Below, one piece after another: positions 41,081-51,409 of a stretch of 64,000 nucleotides of DNA (the first letter of the stretch is position 1; each line of letters opens with the position of its first letter). The stretch spans positions 1 to 64,000 of the forward strand of contig CABIZF010000012.1 of the NCBI GenBank assembly GCA_902363135.1. The letters are read 5' to 3'. The DNA is from Lachnospiraceae bacterium (GTDB lineage Bacteria > Bacillota > Clostridia > Lachnospirales > Lachnospiraceae). Made by a program: the position numbers and the translations under genes. The notes beneath the pieces are model-generated. The model saw only the letters and a list, made by a program, of their open reading frames with translations, made no database searches and was not told the origin of the DNA.

Positions 41081-41935
41081 ATGCTAAAGGTATGGATTGC
41101 CGGATCCGCCGGACAGATCGGCACTGCGATCAACCAGGTACTGGATCCGATGGAAATGGAAGTCTTTAACACGGATAAAAATGAACTCGACATCACACAG
41201 ACCGATGAGGTGCTGCGCTTTGGCGAGATCAACCGTCCGAACATCATCATTAACTGCGCTGCGATTACGGATACTGCCCTGTGCGAGCAGGAGCCGGAGC
41301 TTGCCTTTCGCGTCAATGCGCTCGGCGCACGGAATCTGAGCATTGTCGCAAATAAGGTCGGTGCAAAATTTGTACAGCTCTCGACTGACGATGTTTTCGA
41401 TGGTCAGCGCCAGCAGCCGTACACGGAATTTGATCTCACCAATCCGCGCACCGTTTACGGATGTTCCAAGCTTGCCGGCGAACACTATGTAAAAGAGTTT
41501 ACCCAGAAGCATTTCATCATCCGGAGCAACTGGGTATACGGCCAGGGTAACAACTTTGTAAACCGCGTACTCGAAGCTGCAGACCAGAACCGACCGATTA
41601 CCGTTGCGGCTGAGCAGACCGGCTCTCCGACCAGCGCGCAGGATCTGGCACGGATCATTCTTTATCTCATCCGGACAAACGAATATGGCACCTACCATGC
41701 GACCTGCAAGGGCATGTGCAGCCGCCTCGATTTTGCGAAAGAGATCCTGCGTCTCTCAGGTAAAACGGCAGAACTGACCACTGTTCCGTCCTCTTCTCTG
41801 GATGTCTCAGAAACACGACCGGACTATTCTGTCCTCGACAACTTCATCCTCCGGATCATTGACGTCTATGATATGCCGTCCTGGCAAGATTCTCTGAAGG
41901 AATATCTTACCGGTGATGCCTCGCATCTTGCATAG
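41081..41935 (+). CDS. RmlD-like NAD(P)-dependent sugar reductase
   Basis: A 284-residue extended short-chain dehydrogenase. It has the N-terminal nucleotide motif WIAGSAGQIGTA, the catalytic YGCSK pair (Y and K, about 127-131), and the RmlD-type order INCAAITD, LSTDDVFDG, RSNWVYGQG and AEQTGSPTSAQDLARII. Family members make dTDP-L-rhamnose. No rmlABC is here, so the substrate may differ. It has GGAGG at the start and is monocistronic. Confidence 0.87.
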   Translation: MLKVWIAGSAGQIGTAINQVLDPMEMEVFNTDKNELDITQTDEVLRFGEINRPNIIINCAAITDTALCEQEPELAFRVNALGARNLSIVANKVGAKFVQLSTDDVFDGQRQQPYTEFDLTNPRTVYGCSKLAGEHYVKEFTQKHFIIRSNWVYGQGNNFVNRVLEAADQNRPITVAAEQTGSPTSAQDLARIILYLIRTNEYGTYHATCKGMCSRLDFAKEILRLSGKTAELTTVPSSSLDVSETRPDYSVLDNFILRIIDVYDMPSWQDSLKEYLTGDASHLA

Positions 41936-41987
41936 TGTATGATCTCTGACGGATGTTTGTCATCCATTTTGCCACTCGTTCATAAGT

Positions 41988-42268
41988 CAAGCGGATATTC
42001 GCAATCTATCCCTGCAGCTCTGCTGACAGGGCCTAGCTTCGCTACTTGCTTGATTCGGGTCAACCGGATATTCGCAATCCGCTTCGCTACTTGCAGGATC
42101 ATAAGGAATCTTCCCGCAAGCGGGCCCTCCTTATGATATGTCATAACCGAATAGCTGCTTCGCAACTTATCAGGAGTGGCTTGCACCACTCCTGATACAA
42201 GCAAGTCCCTACCAACTGCTTATTGCTTTGCGCAATTGAAGCAGGGGACTTGCTTGATTCGGTTAAAT
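41988..42268 (+). repeat. Tandem dispersed repeats A (partial) and B
   Basis: 41988-42056 is a shortened repeat A; 42057-42268 is repeat B carrying a 50-bp insertion with its own hairpin (CATAAGGA...TCCTTATG and GCAAGCGGGC). The ATCAGGAGTGG palindrome and the TTGATTCGGTTAAA end are kept. Codons read through it in frame with the symporter are spurious. Confidence 0.78.
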
Positions 42269-42283
42269 TACAGGAGATTGAAT

Positions 42284-43570
42284 ATGACCAAAACAACCAC
42301 GAAAAAGAAACAGAAGCTCGGACTGACGACGATCATCTTTCTTGCATTGATCCTCGGTGTTCTCTTCGGAGCCGCACTCTGCTACCTGGTTCCGGATAGC
42401 TCCTTTAAAAATGATATCCTCATCGACGGCATTCTCTATGTCATCGGACAGGGCTTCATCCGTCTGATGAAAATGCTTGTCGTACCGCTTGTACTCTGCT
42501 CCCTTGTGTGCGGAAGTATGGCAATCGGGGACACGAAAAAGCTCGGCACTGTCGGTGTGCGGACGCTGCTTTTTTACCTTGTCACGACTGCCCTCGCCGT
42601 TACTGTGGCAATCACCATCGGCAACATCATCAATCCGGGCATCGGGCTTGACATGAGCAAGATCCAGACGAGCGGCTCGACCGTTGAGACCATGCAGGCA
42701 ACCTCTTTTTCAGAAACCCTGCTCAACATCCTTCCGGACAACCCATTTAAAGCCCTCGCCAATGGCGAAATGCTGCAGGTCATCGTCTTTGCGCTGATCA
42801 TCGGTGTCATTCTGGCCAAGCTCGGCGAGCGCGCGGAAACCGTCGCAAATTTTTTCAGCCAGTTCAATGATATCATGATGGAAATGACGATGATGGTCAT
42901 GAGCCTTGCCCCGATCGGTGTCTTCTGTCTGATCTCCCGCACCTTTGCAACCATCGGATTTTCCGCATTCCTTCCGCTTGCAAAGTACATGATCGCAGTC
43001 CTGATCGCACTCGCCGTGCAGTGCTTTGGTGTATATCAGATCCTGCTGAAAATTTTCACCGGCTTAAATCCGCTCAAATTTATCAAAAAGTTCTTCCCGG
43101 TTATGGCCTTTGCCTTCTCGACTGCGACATCCAATGCGACGATTCCGCTGTCGATCGATACATTAAATAAAAAGGTCGGTGTTTCCAAGAAAATATCATC
43201 CTTCACGATCCCACTTGGTGCAACCATCAATATGGACGGAACCTCCATCATGCAGGGCGTGGCAGTCGTATTTGCCGCACAGGCATTCAATATTCCACTG
43301 ACCCTGACCGACTACCTGATCGTCATCGGCACCGCGACTCTCGCCTCTATCGGAACAGCAGGCGTCCCGAGCGTCGGACTTGTCACCTTGACAATGGTAT
43401 TCAACTCTGTCGGTCTTCCGGTCGAGGCGATCGGGCTGATCATGGGTATCGACCGTATCCTTGATATGACCAGAACCGCCGTAAACATCACCGGCGATGC
43501 CGTCTGCACGACGATCGTCGCACACCAAAACAAGGCGCTTGATAAGGATGTCTTTTACCGAGAATCTTAA
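42284..43570 (+). CDS. Dicarboxylate/amino acid:cation symporter (DAACS)
   Basis: A 428-residue secondary transporter of the GltP/DctA family with eight transmembrane helices and two re-entrant loops. Signature segments are ATSNATIPLSID, IPLGATINMDGTSIMQG and DRILDMTRTAVNITGDA. It moves glutamate, aspartate or C4-dicarboxylates with protons or sodium. AGGAG precedes the ATG at 42284; upstream in-frame sequence belongs to a dispersed repeat. Confidence 0.93.
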   Translation: MTKTTTKKKQKLGLTTIIFLALILGVLFGAALCYLVPDSSFKNDILIDGILYVIGQGFIRLMKMLVVPLVLCSLVCGSMAIGDTKKLGTVGVRTLLFYLVTTALAVTVAITIGNIINPGIGLDMSKIQTSGSTVETMQATSFSETLLNILPDNPFKALANGEMLQVIVFALIIGVILAKLGERAETVANFFSQFNDIMMEMTMMVMSLAPIGVFCLISRTFATIGFSAFLPLAKYMIAVLIALAVQCFGVYQILLKIFTGLNPLKFIKKFFPVMAFAFSTATSNATIPLSIDTLNKKVGVSKKISSFTIPLGATINMDGTSIMQGVAVVFAAQAFNIPLTLTDYLIVIGTATLASIGTAGVPSVGLVTLTMVFNSVGLPVEAIGLIMGIDRILDMTRTAVNITGDAVCTTIVAHQNKALDKDVFYRES

Positions 43571-43571
43571 G

Positions 43572-43632
43572 TCCAACCCACCGCTTATTGCTTTGCGCAT
43601 TGGAGCAGGTGACTTGCTTGATTTGGTTAAAA
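43572..43632 (+). repeat. Dispersed repeat B, 3' fragment
   Basis: CCAACCCACCGCTTATTGC through TTGATTTGGTTAAA matches the last third of repeat B, just after the symporter stop. Confidence 0.65.
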
Positions 43633-43675
43633 AGCTGCCATCTTATGGGTTTCCCGTAAGATGACAGCTTTTTTG
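43630..43675 (+). terminator. Terminator after the symporter
   Basis: AAAAGCTGCCATCTTA pairs with TAAGATGACAGCTTTT (one mismatch), followed by T residues. It may be bidirectional with the TauE gene. Confidence 0.9.
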
Positions 43676-43750
43676 ATCTTCTTATATCGTATCACTCTGT
43701 ATTTCACTTAAGAATGCCGGAGGCTCTATCAGATATTGATTGATGCTCCG

Positions 43751-44521
43751 CTACTGCACAAGCTTCACCAGGATAATGACCGCACCGAGCACCGTCAGTA
43801 CGATACCGAGCGCCCGGTTCAGAGTCTTTGCCGATGCCTTGTTTGCGAAGACCGCTGCGACCCGTGCAAAGAACAGGGTGCTGAGCATGCACATCAGAAG
43901 GATTTTCACATCCGGCATGCCGCCTAAGTAAAAGTGGCTCGCAGCTCCGGTCAGTGCCGTAAACGTCATGATAAACACACTCGTTCCGACCGCCGTCTTC
44001 AGCTCATAACCGAGTACAGAGGTAAGAATGAGCAGCATCATCATGCCGCCGCCTGCCCCGACAAACCCACAGATCAGTCCGATCACGGTTCCGCACAGAA
44101 TTGACTGGATCACGCGGGTCTTTTTGTCTACTGCCATCATCGTTTCCTTCGTCGTCATGACCGGCTTTACGATAAATTTGATGCCTAGCAGCATCGTCAT
44201 CACGGTAGAGAAACCACCCATTGCATTTCCGGATACGAAACTGGACAGATAGCTCGCAATAAATGTAAATACAAGTACCGTCCCCATCATGACTAATCCA
44301 TTACGGATATCCAGATTTTTATGTTTTCCATATTCATACGCAGAGATGGCACTGGCCAGCACATCACTCGCAAGTGCGATGCCGATCGCCTGATATGGCT
44401 CCATCCCAAGAAATGTGATCAGCATCGGACTGATCACCGCTGCTGCGCTCATCCCGGCAAAGCCGGTTCCAAGTCCTGCTCCCAGCCCTGCCAGAATGCA
44501 AACTATAAATTCCGTTATCAT
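43751..44521 (-). CDS. TauE/SafE-family anion exporter
   Basis: A 256-residue membrane protein with about eight helices in two repeats (AGLGAGLGTGFAGMSAAAVISPML and GLICGFVGAGGGMMMLLILT), typical of sulfite, sulfoacetate and related organo-anion exporters. The ATG at 44521 overlaps the marR stop (ATGA), so the pair is coupled and the exporter is probably controlled by the MarR protein. Confidence 0.87.
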   Translation of the reverse strand: MITEFIVCILAGLGAGLGTGFAGMSAAAVISPMLITFLGMEPYQAIGIALASDVLASAISAYEYGKHKNLDIRNGLVMMGTVLVFTFIASYLSSFVSGNAMGGFSTVMTMLLGIKFIVKPVMTTKETMMAVDKKTRVIQSILCGTVIGLICGFVGAGGGMMMLLILTSVLGYELKTAVGTSVFIMTFTALTGAASHFYLGGMPDVKILLMCMLSTLFFARVAAVFANKASAKTLNRALGIVLTVLGAVIILVKLVQ

Positions 44522-44967
44522 CGTTCCTTCTCCCTTCCCTGTGCAATCCGGATCACATTTTCCCGGATCTGATCCGATATCTTCCAATACAGTTGCAGCT
44601 CTTCCTCCGTGATGCCGCTCATCATCTGCTCACCAAAGACACGCTGTGCCTGCCGTCCCATTGCGATGGCCTCATTGGCCCGCTCTGTCAGAATCAGGCG
44701 CTGCAGTCTCCGATCCTGGGCATCCGCCTCCCGCTTCAGGTACCCGCGCCGGACCAGTGTCTCGATCGCCACGGATGCGTTTCCGCTTCGGATGCCACGG
44801 ATCTCCCACAAATCCTTCGCAGTATTATACTCCGGATTATTTGCCAGAAATAAAATCACATCCAGACAGGTCTGATTCAGCTGATACCTTTTGCAAACCG
44901 GCTGGCAGACCGCTTCGTAGGCTTTCATCATTTTGCTGCTTAAAGATACAAAATCCAGTGGACGCAT
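44518..44967 (-). CDS. MarR-family transcriptional regulator
   Basis: A 149-residue winged-helix regulator. The recognition region WEIRGIRSGNASVAIETLVRRGYLKREADAQDRRLQRLILT includes the basic wing DRR. It heads a two-gene operon with the TauE exporter and is likely a repressor responding to an anion or drug. GGAGGGGC precedes the ATG. Confidence 0.9.
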   Translation of the reverse strand: MRPLDFVSLSSKMMKAYEAVCQPVCKRYQLNQTCLDVILFLANNPEYNTAKDLWEIRGIRSGNASVAIETLVRRGYLKREADAQDRRLQRLILTERANEAIAMGRQAQRVFGEQMMSGITEEELQLYWKISDQIRENVIRIAQGREKER

Positions 44968-45240
44968 AATGCCCCTCCTTTCCTTCCCGCCACTTTGCGG
45001 CAGGACTTTGTTTCCACCTGATACTTTTGTATGATATTTTCATACTTTGTTCTTATATATATTTTAACTTTAGATATTCTAATATTAGATTATTTAAATG
45101 TCAAGTTTTTATTTACAAAAAAAGGTGAAATCAATGTAAAATCCATCCAAAAACTCACTTCTCACAACTTTCAAACCGTGCTATACTTTTTTCTAAGATG
45201 CCAGGGTCAAAAGCCACCAGCAATCCTACAGGAGATAACT

Positions 45241-46602
45241 ATGAAACAAATTGATTTTGAAAATGGAACCATTACCCAAAATATTTTTATGGCAGCGATC
45301 CCGATGCTGGTCGCACAGGTACTGAGCCTGCTTTATAATATCGTGGACCGCATCTACATCGCCCGTATTCCCGGTGTCGGAACAACAGCCCTTGGTGCTG
45401 TCGGTCTCTGCTTCCCGGTCATTATGATTATCACCGCCTTCAGCAACCTGTTTGGAAGTGGCGGCGCACCGCTCTTCTCGATCGAACGCGGACGCGGTAA
45501 CCTTGAAAATGCCGGTCGGATTTTAAATACGTCCTTTTCTATGCTCGCGCTGGCCTCTATTGTCCTGACGCTGGCCGGACTCATCTTTGCCCGTCCGATC
45601 CTGACTCTGTTCGGTGCATCCGCAGACGCACTCACCTATGCCTATCCGTACCTGATGATCTATCTGCTTGGCACCTTTCCGTCCATGATTTCCACGGGCA
45701 TGAATCCGTTCATCAATGCGCAGGGCTACGCCACGACCGGAATGCTCTCTGTAGCGCTCGGCGCCGTCGCCAATCTGATTCTCGACCCGGTCTTTATTTT
45801 TGTGATGGGACTTGGCATCCGCGGAGCCGCCATCGCCACAATCCTGTCGCAGTTTCTATCAGCATCCTTCGTGCTCTTTTTTCTGCATTTCCGGGCAGAA
45901 TTTAAGATCCGGCTGCTGCGTCGTACCGAGCTTGCAGCCTGCATCCGCTACGCCAAAAATATCGTGAGCCTGGGCACCGCCAGCTTCATTATGCAGCTGA
46001 CAAACAGTCTTGTCTCCATCTGTTGTAACAATGTGCTCGCCGACACCGGCGGAGACCTGTACGTATCTGTCATGACGATTATCTCCAGTGTCCGCCAGAT
46101 GGTCGACACTCCGATTTTTGCCATCACAGAAGGCTCTTCCCCGATCATCAGCTACAACTACGGTGCCCGTCGTCCGGACCGCGTGCGAAAGGCCGGCATC
46201 ACCATGGGAATTCTGGCACTCGCCTACACTGCCATCATGTGGTGCGTTATTTCTTTATTCCCGCTTCCGCTGATCAGCATCTTTAGCTCAGATGCCTCCC
46301 TGACCGCCGACGCGATCCCGGCTCTGAAGCTCTATTTTGCAGCCTTCATTTTCCAGGCGCTACAGTACATCGGACAGACCTTCTTTAAATCCTTAAATAA
46401 AAAGAAGCAGGCGATTTTCTTCTCCCTGCTTCGTAAGGTCATCATTGTCGTACCGCTGACCTATCTTTTCCCATATGCCTTCGGTATGGGTGCAAACGGC
46501 GTATTCATGGCAGAACCCGTTTCCAATGTCATCGGCGGAACCCTGTGTTTTGTTATCATGCTGCTCACAATACTGCCGGAGCTCAAACAGATGGAGCGGT
46601 GA
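45241..46602 (+). CDS. MATE-family multidrug efflux transporter
   Basis: A 453-residue MatE transporter with 12 hydrophobic helices in two homologous halves (LVAQVLSLLYNIVDRIYIARIPG; YAKNIVSLGTASFIMQLTNSL). It exports cationic compounds with sodium or protons. The ATG at 45241 has AGGAG upstream; the preceding in-frame region is AT-rich leader. It ends one base before the convergent DUF1653 gene. Confidence 0.92.
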   Translation: MKQIDFENGTITQNIFMAAIPMLVAQVLSLLYNIVDRIYIARIPGVGTTALGAVGLCFPVIMIITAFSNLFGSGGAPLFSIERGRGNLENAGRILNTSFSMLALASIVLTLAGLIFARPILTLFGASADALTYAYPYLMIYLLGTFPSMISTGMNPFINAQGYATTGMLSVALGAVANLILDPVFIFVMGLGIRGAAIATILSQFLSASFVLFFLHFRAEFKIRLLRRTELAACIRYAKNIVSLGTASFIMQLTNSLVSICCNNVLADTGGDLYVSVMTIISSVRQMVDTPIFAITEGSSPIISYNYGARRPDRVRKAGITMGILALAYTAIMWCVISLFPLPLISIFSSDASLTADAIPALKLYFAAFIFQALQYIGQTFFKSLNKKKQAIFFSLLRKVIIVVPLTYLFPYAFGMGANGVFMAEPVSNVIGGTLCFVIMLLTILPELKQMER

Positions 46603-47130
46603 TTACCGCTCCTCTATCTCCACCCGCTCAAACCGGTACTTCTGCCGAACCTCCGGGTATTTTTCATGGTCTACCTCACTCATGAACATCTCATACGGCC
46701 GCGCACAGGTCTTAAACGGCGCATACAGCGCCTGATAAATAACAAGCTTTTCTTCGGATTCCGTATGAGTTGCAAATGCAATGACCCGGTACAGATACTC
46801 GGATGTCTCCTCCGACACCCACTCCCGCTTAAAATGCCGCACGACATCCCCGACGCGGATATCATGTGTCATTTTTCCACCGGACACCGTCGAATCCGCT
46901 TCGTTATCCACTTCCATATTCTTTTTTCCACTGACTTTTCCTTCTGCACCGGACTTCTCCAACTCCTCATCCTCCAGTACAACATACTCCGTTTTATCCA
47001 GTGATACCGGTATCCCGGAGCGTCCCGCAATATGCACGCCTCCATACCACATACCGGTCGTGTCAAATATGTCACCGACCTCATATTCCAAAGAGTAGTC
47101 GTCGTTTTTCTTTATGATTTTGATTTTCAT
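46603..47130 (-). CDS. DUF1653-domain protein
   Basis: A 175-residue soluble protein. The C-terminal half (about 95-170: [16 protein letters not shown]...[12 protein letters not shown]...[18 protein letters not shown]) is a DUF1653 domain, a small fold of unknown function. The N-terminal half resembles a KOW/SH3-like patch ([17 protein letters not shown]). GAGGAAG precedes the ATG at 47130. It sits after the AraC sensor gene. Confidence 0.85.
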   Translation of the reverse strand: MKIKIIKKNDDYSLEYEVGDIFDTTGMWYGGVHIAGRSGIPVSLDKTEYVVLEDEELEKSGAEGKVSGKKNMEVDNEADSTVSGGKMTHDIRVGDVVRHFKREWVSEETSEYLYRVIAFATHTESEEKLVIYQALYAPFKTCARPYEMFMSEVDHEKYPEVRQKYRFERVEIEER

Positions 47131-47149
47131 GGTTTCTTCCTCTTCTTTC

Positions 47150-49402
47150 TTATTCCTCATCCTTGCAAAACTGCGAAGGTGTCACCCCTGTATACCTTTT
47201 AAACGTCCGCCGGAAGGTTACATCATTTGTAAAACCACATTGAAGCGCAATTTCCTGAATACTTTTCTTCTTTCCCTGCGGATCCCTGCTTAAACATTCT
47301 TTAGCACACTCGATCCGTCTTACTGCTACATATTCCTGAAATGCACAGCCAAACTGTTCTTTAAAGTATTTTCCGAAATAAGTCGCTGTATAATGCATGA
47401 TCCTCGCAGTTTCATTCAAAGACAGATTTGCATCTGTCAAATGCTCCTCCACATACTTTCTGATTTTATCATTTTTGGCTACATAGGCCGGATTTTCTCT
47501 GTTACGGCTACACTCGATGCGATTTTCCAGTCGGCTTGCAAATACGGATATATAAGCTTCAAACGTATTATATTTCACCGGATCAATCGTCTCCGTAAGC
47601 TCCGGCAATTCCCCATATCCCTTAAAGGAAGCAAACACCCACTCGCTTAAATGAATCGCTCCGGTTCTCCACTCATCATCTTGCATAAACGGATTCGCAC
47701 TGTTCCTTCGTAGCACAGTCGTACACACTTGCAGCAGTCTGTCTGCATCCAGATTCGCTACTGCATCCTCCATTTGCCTCTTTTCCTCCTGAGTCACCAT
47801 AAAGTAAACTTCCTTTTCCCCCCGGTGACAAATCTCCTCTCTGTCATAAATAATAACATGTTCTTCCCCAAAAAAGAAATGATATTTTATTGCCTGTTTC
47901 GCTTCCTGGTATGCCTTGGCAAGTTCGCGAATATCCTCATGTGCTGCCCCTAGCCCAAGTACAGCCTCTTTCCAATTCAGATCACTAAATACCTGCGTTA
48001 GCAATTCCATGATTTCTGTAATCAGATTTTCTTCACCATAATTCAGAACCCACAAATAACATTTACCCTCTCTCAGAAACGCGGTATGTATCTGTGGATA
48101 TATTGCAAGCTGTTCGTCAATCTCATCTATATAAGGTTCTGCATCTGAACCATCATTCAGCACCATAACTCGAAAATTTGCAAATTGCCGAACCATATTA
48201 ATATAGCGTTCTTCTTTTTCATCCATTCTTTGTTCATTTAACAAGCCATATAAAATATATTGTTCAATCATCGGATTTTGTTCATATACAGAGACTTCCA
48301 GCTTCTTTTTCTGACTCTCCAGATCTCTTAATGCCCGCTCTATCATCTCATACTCATCCGCATTTGCAGCTGTTTCTCCTTGCGTATCCAACAGCTGTAC
48401 GATATGTCCGATTGGTTGGTAGCTTCTTTTCGTTTGCTGAAGTGAAACAAGAAAAATAAAGATGGAAAGCAGCGAATCCACAAAAAGAATCCATCGAAAA
48501 AATGCCCAAAAATCACGTGATAAAAATTGATTATCTACAATTTGTATGATTCCAATATCCATCCCCGTCTTGCTATATACAGATATGTATGCCCTTAACT
48601 GTTTCTGATAATATAAGTTCTGATCTCCATGATCATATGTCCCAATATAAGCATCTTTCTCCAATATTGGCTCTCCATTGTTCCTCACTTCTGTATATAA
48701 CACTTTTGAACCATCCGTCAGGCATACCTGTTTCATCCCATCATCTGCAAATTTCGCAATATAATTATAAAGATTCTCGTATGGAATAAAAAATAATATA
48801 TTAACTTCACCAGAATAGGAATTTTCCAATGGTATTGTCTGAATCAAAAAAAATCCCTGAATTTTTTTTGCGTTTTTTATCATTGTTACATTATGGCAAA
48901 GCACATGCTGATTATTTTGTTTCAGAATGTCGCCATTCATAAAATCCTGATTTGCGCTTTCTATCTGATAAATATCCGTATATCCTTTCCAATTGATCTT
49001 TCCTATACTAGTGATTCCAAACTCTCCGGTACTATAATAAATGTAAATCGACTCTATAATACTGTCATTGATTTCCGTCAACGCAAGTGAACTGGCATAA
49101 TCAGAAATATCCGAAGCCGTAATATTCTCTTTCATTAATTCCGGCATTTTCTGCATATATTTTAAACGTTTTACCCACGGTGTCATAGAATACTGCGATG
49201 CAGATTTCAGCAGATTATCTATCACCTCTTTCATCTGATTATCTACATTATCTGCCGTATCATCTTCAAAAGTCAAAATTCTGACTTTCGACATAGAATA
49301 ATATGCAACTGTAAACAGTACAGAAAACATGAGTAATATAGCAATTGGAATTACAATATAGGAAATAAACATCCTTGTCTGAAGCTGCCTCTCTTTTTTC
49401 AC
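47150..49402 (-). CDS. Membrane-anchored AraC-family sensor-regulator
   Basis: A 750-residue one-protein sensor. A transmembrane helix (about 12-34), an extracytoplasmic Cache-like domain (about 40-295) and a second helix (about 300-322) lead to a cytoplasmic linker and a C-terminal AraC double HTH (about 650-748, [28 protein letters not shown]). This architecture is common beside YtcQ/LplBC-type oligosaccharide ABC operons in Firmicutes and probably activates the adjacent one on sensing extracellular glycan. Confidence 0.88.
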   Translation of the reverse strand: MKKERQLQTRMFISYIVIPIAILLMFSVLFTVAYYSMSKVRILTFEDDTADNVDNQMKEVIDNLLKSASQYSMTPWVKRLKYMQKMPELMKENITASDISDYASSLALTEINDSIIESIYIYYSTGEFGITSIGKINWKGYTDIYQIESANQDFMNGDILKQNNQHVLCHNVTMIKNAKKIQGFFLIQTIPLENSYSGEVNILFFIPYENLYNYIAKFADDGMKQVCLTDGSKVLYTEVRNNGEPILEKDAYIGTYDHGDQNLYYQKQLRAYISVYSKTGMDIGIIQIVDNQFLSRDFWAFFRWILFVDSLLSIFIFLVSLQQTKRSYQPIGHIVQLLDTQGETAANADEYEMIERALRDLESQKKKLEVSVYEQNPMIEQYILYGLLNEQRMDEKEERYINMVRQFANFRVMVLNDGSDAEPYIDEIDEQLAIYPQIHTAFLREGKCYLWVLNYGEENLITEIMELLTQVFSDLNWKEAVLGLGAAHEDIRELAKAYQEAKQAIKYHFFFGEEHVIIYDREEICHRGEKEVYFMVTQEEKRQMEDAVANLDADRLLQVCTTVLRRNSANPFMQDDEWRTGAIHLSEWVFASFKGYGELPELTETIDPVKYNTFEAYISVFASRLENRIECSRNRENPAYVAKNDKIRKYVEEHLTDANLSLNETARIMHYTATYFGKYFKEQFGCAFQEYVAVRRIECAKECLSRDPQGKKKSIQEIALQCGFTNDVTFRRTFKRYTGVTPSQFCKDEE

Positions 49403-49439
49403 CCATATCCCCCCATCTTTTTCATGAATAATGATAGAA

Positions 49440-49465
49440 AAAAGCAGCGCAAACGCGCTGCCCTC
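49440..49465 (-). terminator. Terminator between propeller-hydrolase gene and sensor gene
   Basis: GCAGCGC pairs with GCGCTGC and is followed on the minus strand by TTTTTTC. It ends the ABC operon, so the regulator gene may be read separately. Confidence 0.8.
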
Positions 49466-49472
49466 TCATTAT

Positions 49473-50483
49473 CTAAAACAAAGTAGTCTCATCCAAAGTA
49501 GCCAGCCCAATCTGTTCAAAAACCCAGATCGGTTCTTCATATGCAGCTCCATTGTACCACATCATCCAGCTTTTTCCCACCTTTAAAACAAATGGTTTAT
49601 AGACTGCCACGGAATCCCATGAACCTTCTGTCGGACAAATCAGTGGATTCTCTGGATGCTTTTCCCAGTTTGTCTTTCCATCCCTGGAGCGTGCTAATCC
49701 CACCTGTGCCCGTTCTTCATGCAAATGACCCACATAAAACATATAGAACCAATCATCATCTTTTATCACGCATGGGGCTACCACTTTATGTTGCTCCCAT
49801 AAATAAGATGGATCCGGAGCCAATACCGGATTATTTTTTTCTTTTTCCCAATGGATTCCATCTTCGCTTTCCGCATAGCCAATTGCATCCGGCTCATGAT
49901 TACAGCCAGCTGCATACCACATTTTATAATATTTATCCTCTTCATCAAACAAAACATGCGGACACATAATCGCCTGTTTTTCCCATGGCTGTCCCGGTTC
50001 CATCACCGGTCTTTCCTTTCGTTTCCAGTGAATTCCATCCTCGCTTTCTGCAAAACCAATGACGGATCTTCCATCTTCCATATATGGATGCATCTGTCCA
50101 GAATACCACATCTGATACGTTCCGTCTTTATAAATCACAGAAGGTCTGTTTATTTCATCAGCCTCCCAATCCGATCCTTCTACCGGCTTCAAGACAACGA
50201 CCGGCTCCTTCCAGTGAATTCCATCTGCACTTTCTGTATAGCCGATTGCACGTTTCGGTCTCCAAGAAAACCACATTTTAAATACCTGTTCACTGCTTCC
50301 TTCATGCTCCAGAAGCAGCGACACGTCAAAACAGGTTTCATACACTCCACCAAACACCGGATTACCTGCATACTTCTTCCATCCACCTGCAGTGCCATAT
50401 TGATAATATCGTTTGTTTTCCTCACAATCATAAAAGCAAATACGTTCCTTACTGCTCAAATTTTCCGGTGCTTTTAATTTCAT
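49473..50483 (-). CDS. Five-bladed beta-propeller glycosidase-like protein (GH43/GH32-clan-like)
   Basis: A 336-residue cytoplasmic protein of repeated propeller blades, each with an MWYSG/MWYAAG/MFYVGH strand and SxDGIHW loops (three clear copies of ESEDGIHW or ESADGIHW). This is typical of clan F/J-type glycosidases and glycoside phosphorylases. Acidic residues in DEINRPSVI may form the active site. It follows the permease genes, so it likely cleaves the imported oligosaccharide. I cannot fix the GH family. Confidence 0.72.
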   Translation of the reverse strand: MKLKAPENLSSKERICFYDCEENKRYYQYGTAGGWKKYAGNPVFGGVYETCFDVSLLLEHEGSSEQVFKMWFSWRPKRAIGYTESADGIHWKEPVVVLKPVEGSDWEADEINRPSVIYKDGTYQMWYSGQMHPYMEDGRSVIGFAESEDGIHWKRKERPVMEPGQPWEKQAIMCPHVLFDEEDKYYKMWYAAGCNHEPDAIGYAESEDGIHWEKEKNNPVLAPDPSYLWEQHKVVAPCVIKDDDWFYMFYVGHLHEERAQVGLARSRDGKTNWEKHPENPLICPTEGSWDSVAVYKPFVLKVGKSWMMWYNGAAYEEPIWVFEQIGLATLDETTLF

Positions 50484-50512
50484 TTCTCTTCCTCCATTTC
50501 CTGTACGCCTTT

Positions 50513-51373
50513 TTATTTTACCGCTCCAATGAGCACACCTTTCTCAAAATATTTTTGTATAAATGGATATAAAATCATAATCGGAAAGCATGCAACTACA
50601 ATTACTGCATATTTCATCTGCTCGTTCATCAATACTGCATCCAACCCCATGCCCGATGCCTGCATTTGACTGGTGATTAGTATTCCTCTTAAATACAGCT
50701 GTACCGGTTGTAGCTTCTCGTTTGAAAGAAAAATCAACGGTGCAAAATAGCTGTTCCAATATCCAACCCCATAAAACAGGACTAATACGGAAATAATAGG
50801 CTTTGACAACGGCATAAATACTTTTGTCATAATTGTAAATTCAGATCCACCGTCAATCTTAACTGCATCTGCCATTTCCTCTGGCAATGATTCATAAAAG
50901 GAACGTGTAATGATCAGATTATACGCACTAATGATATATGGCAAAATAATAGACCATCGAGTATTATATAAATGCAGTTTTTGAACTAAAATATAAAGCG
51001 GAATCAGTCCTCCACTAATAAACATGGTAAGCGTCATTAAAAATGACAGCTGTTTCCGCAAGAAAAATTGTTTGCGTGCAAGTGGGTAAGCAGTCATAGC
51101 AGTTAATAATACGCTGATAAATCCTCCAACAAACGTATACCAAAGCGTATTTCCAAACGACCGAAGTACTGTATCATTTTTGAAAATCATTTTATACGCT
51201 TTTAAAGAAAAACCTTTAGGAAGAAGATAAACATCTCTTGCCAATACATGTGTTGGATCGCTAAACGACATGCTTACAACATAAATAACCGGATAAAGCG
51301 TTATAATTATAATCAGAATAATCCCTATTATAATAAAAACATCTGAACAGGTTTTCTTTGTTTTTTTTCGCAT
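50513..51373 (-). CDS. Oligosaccharide ABC transporter permease, LplC/YtcP type
   Basis: A 286-residue permease with six transmembrane segments and the EAA loop EEMADAVKIDGGSEFTIMTKVFMPLSKPI. It belongs to the CUT1 subgroup that imports large oligosaccharides. The ATPase is not encoded here. Confidence 0.9.
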   Translation of the reverse strand: MRKKTKKTCSDVFIIIGIILIIIITLYPVIYVVSMSFSDPTHVLARDVYLLPKGFSLKAYKMIFKNDTVLRSFGNTLWYTFVGGFISVLLTAMTAYPLARKQFFLRKQLSFLMTLTMFISGGLIPLYILVQKLHLYNTRWSIILPYIISAYNLIITRSFYESLPEEMADAVKIDGGSEFTIMTKVFMPLSKPIISVLVLFYGVGYWNSYFAPLIFLSNEKLQPVQLYLRGILITSQMQASGMGLDAVLMNEQMKYAVIVVACFPIMILYPFIQKYFEKGVLIGAVK

Positions 51374-51409
51374 GATACTCTCTCCATTCCACGTCCATCG
51401 TCAAATCGG

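Noticed and set aside
42176..42283. In-frame N-terminal extension of the symporter starting MACTTPDTSKS, with the same peptide also readable at 15382 and 18276
   Set aside because: The peptide is encoded by dispersed repeat B. The symporter has its own ATG with AGGAG at 42284, and the other two copies have no ribosome binding site or protein-like continuation.
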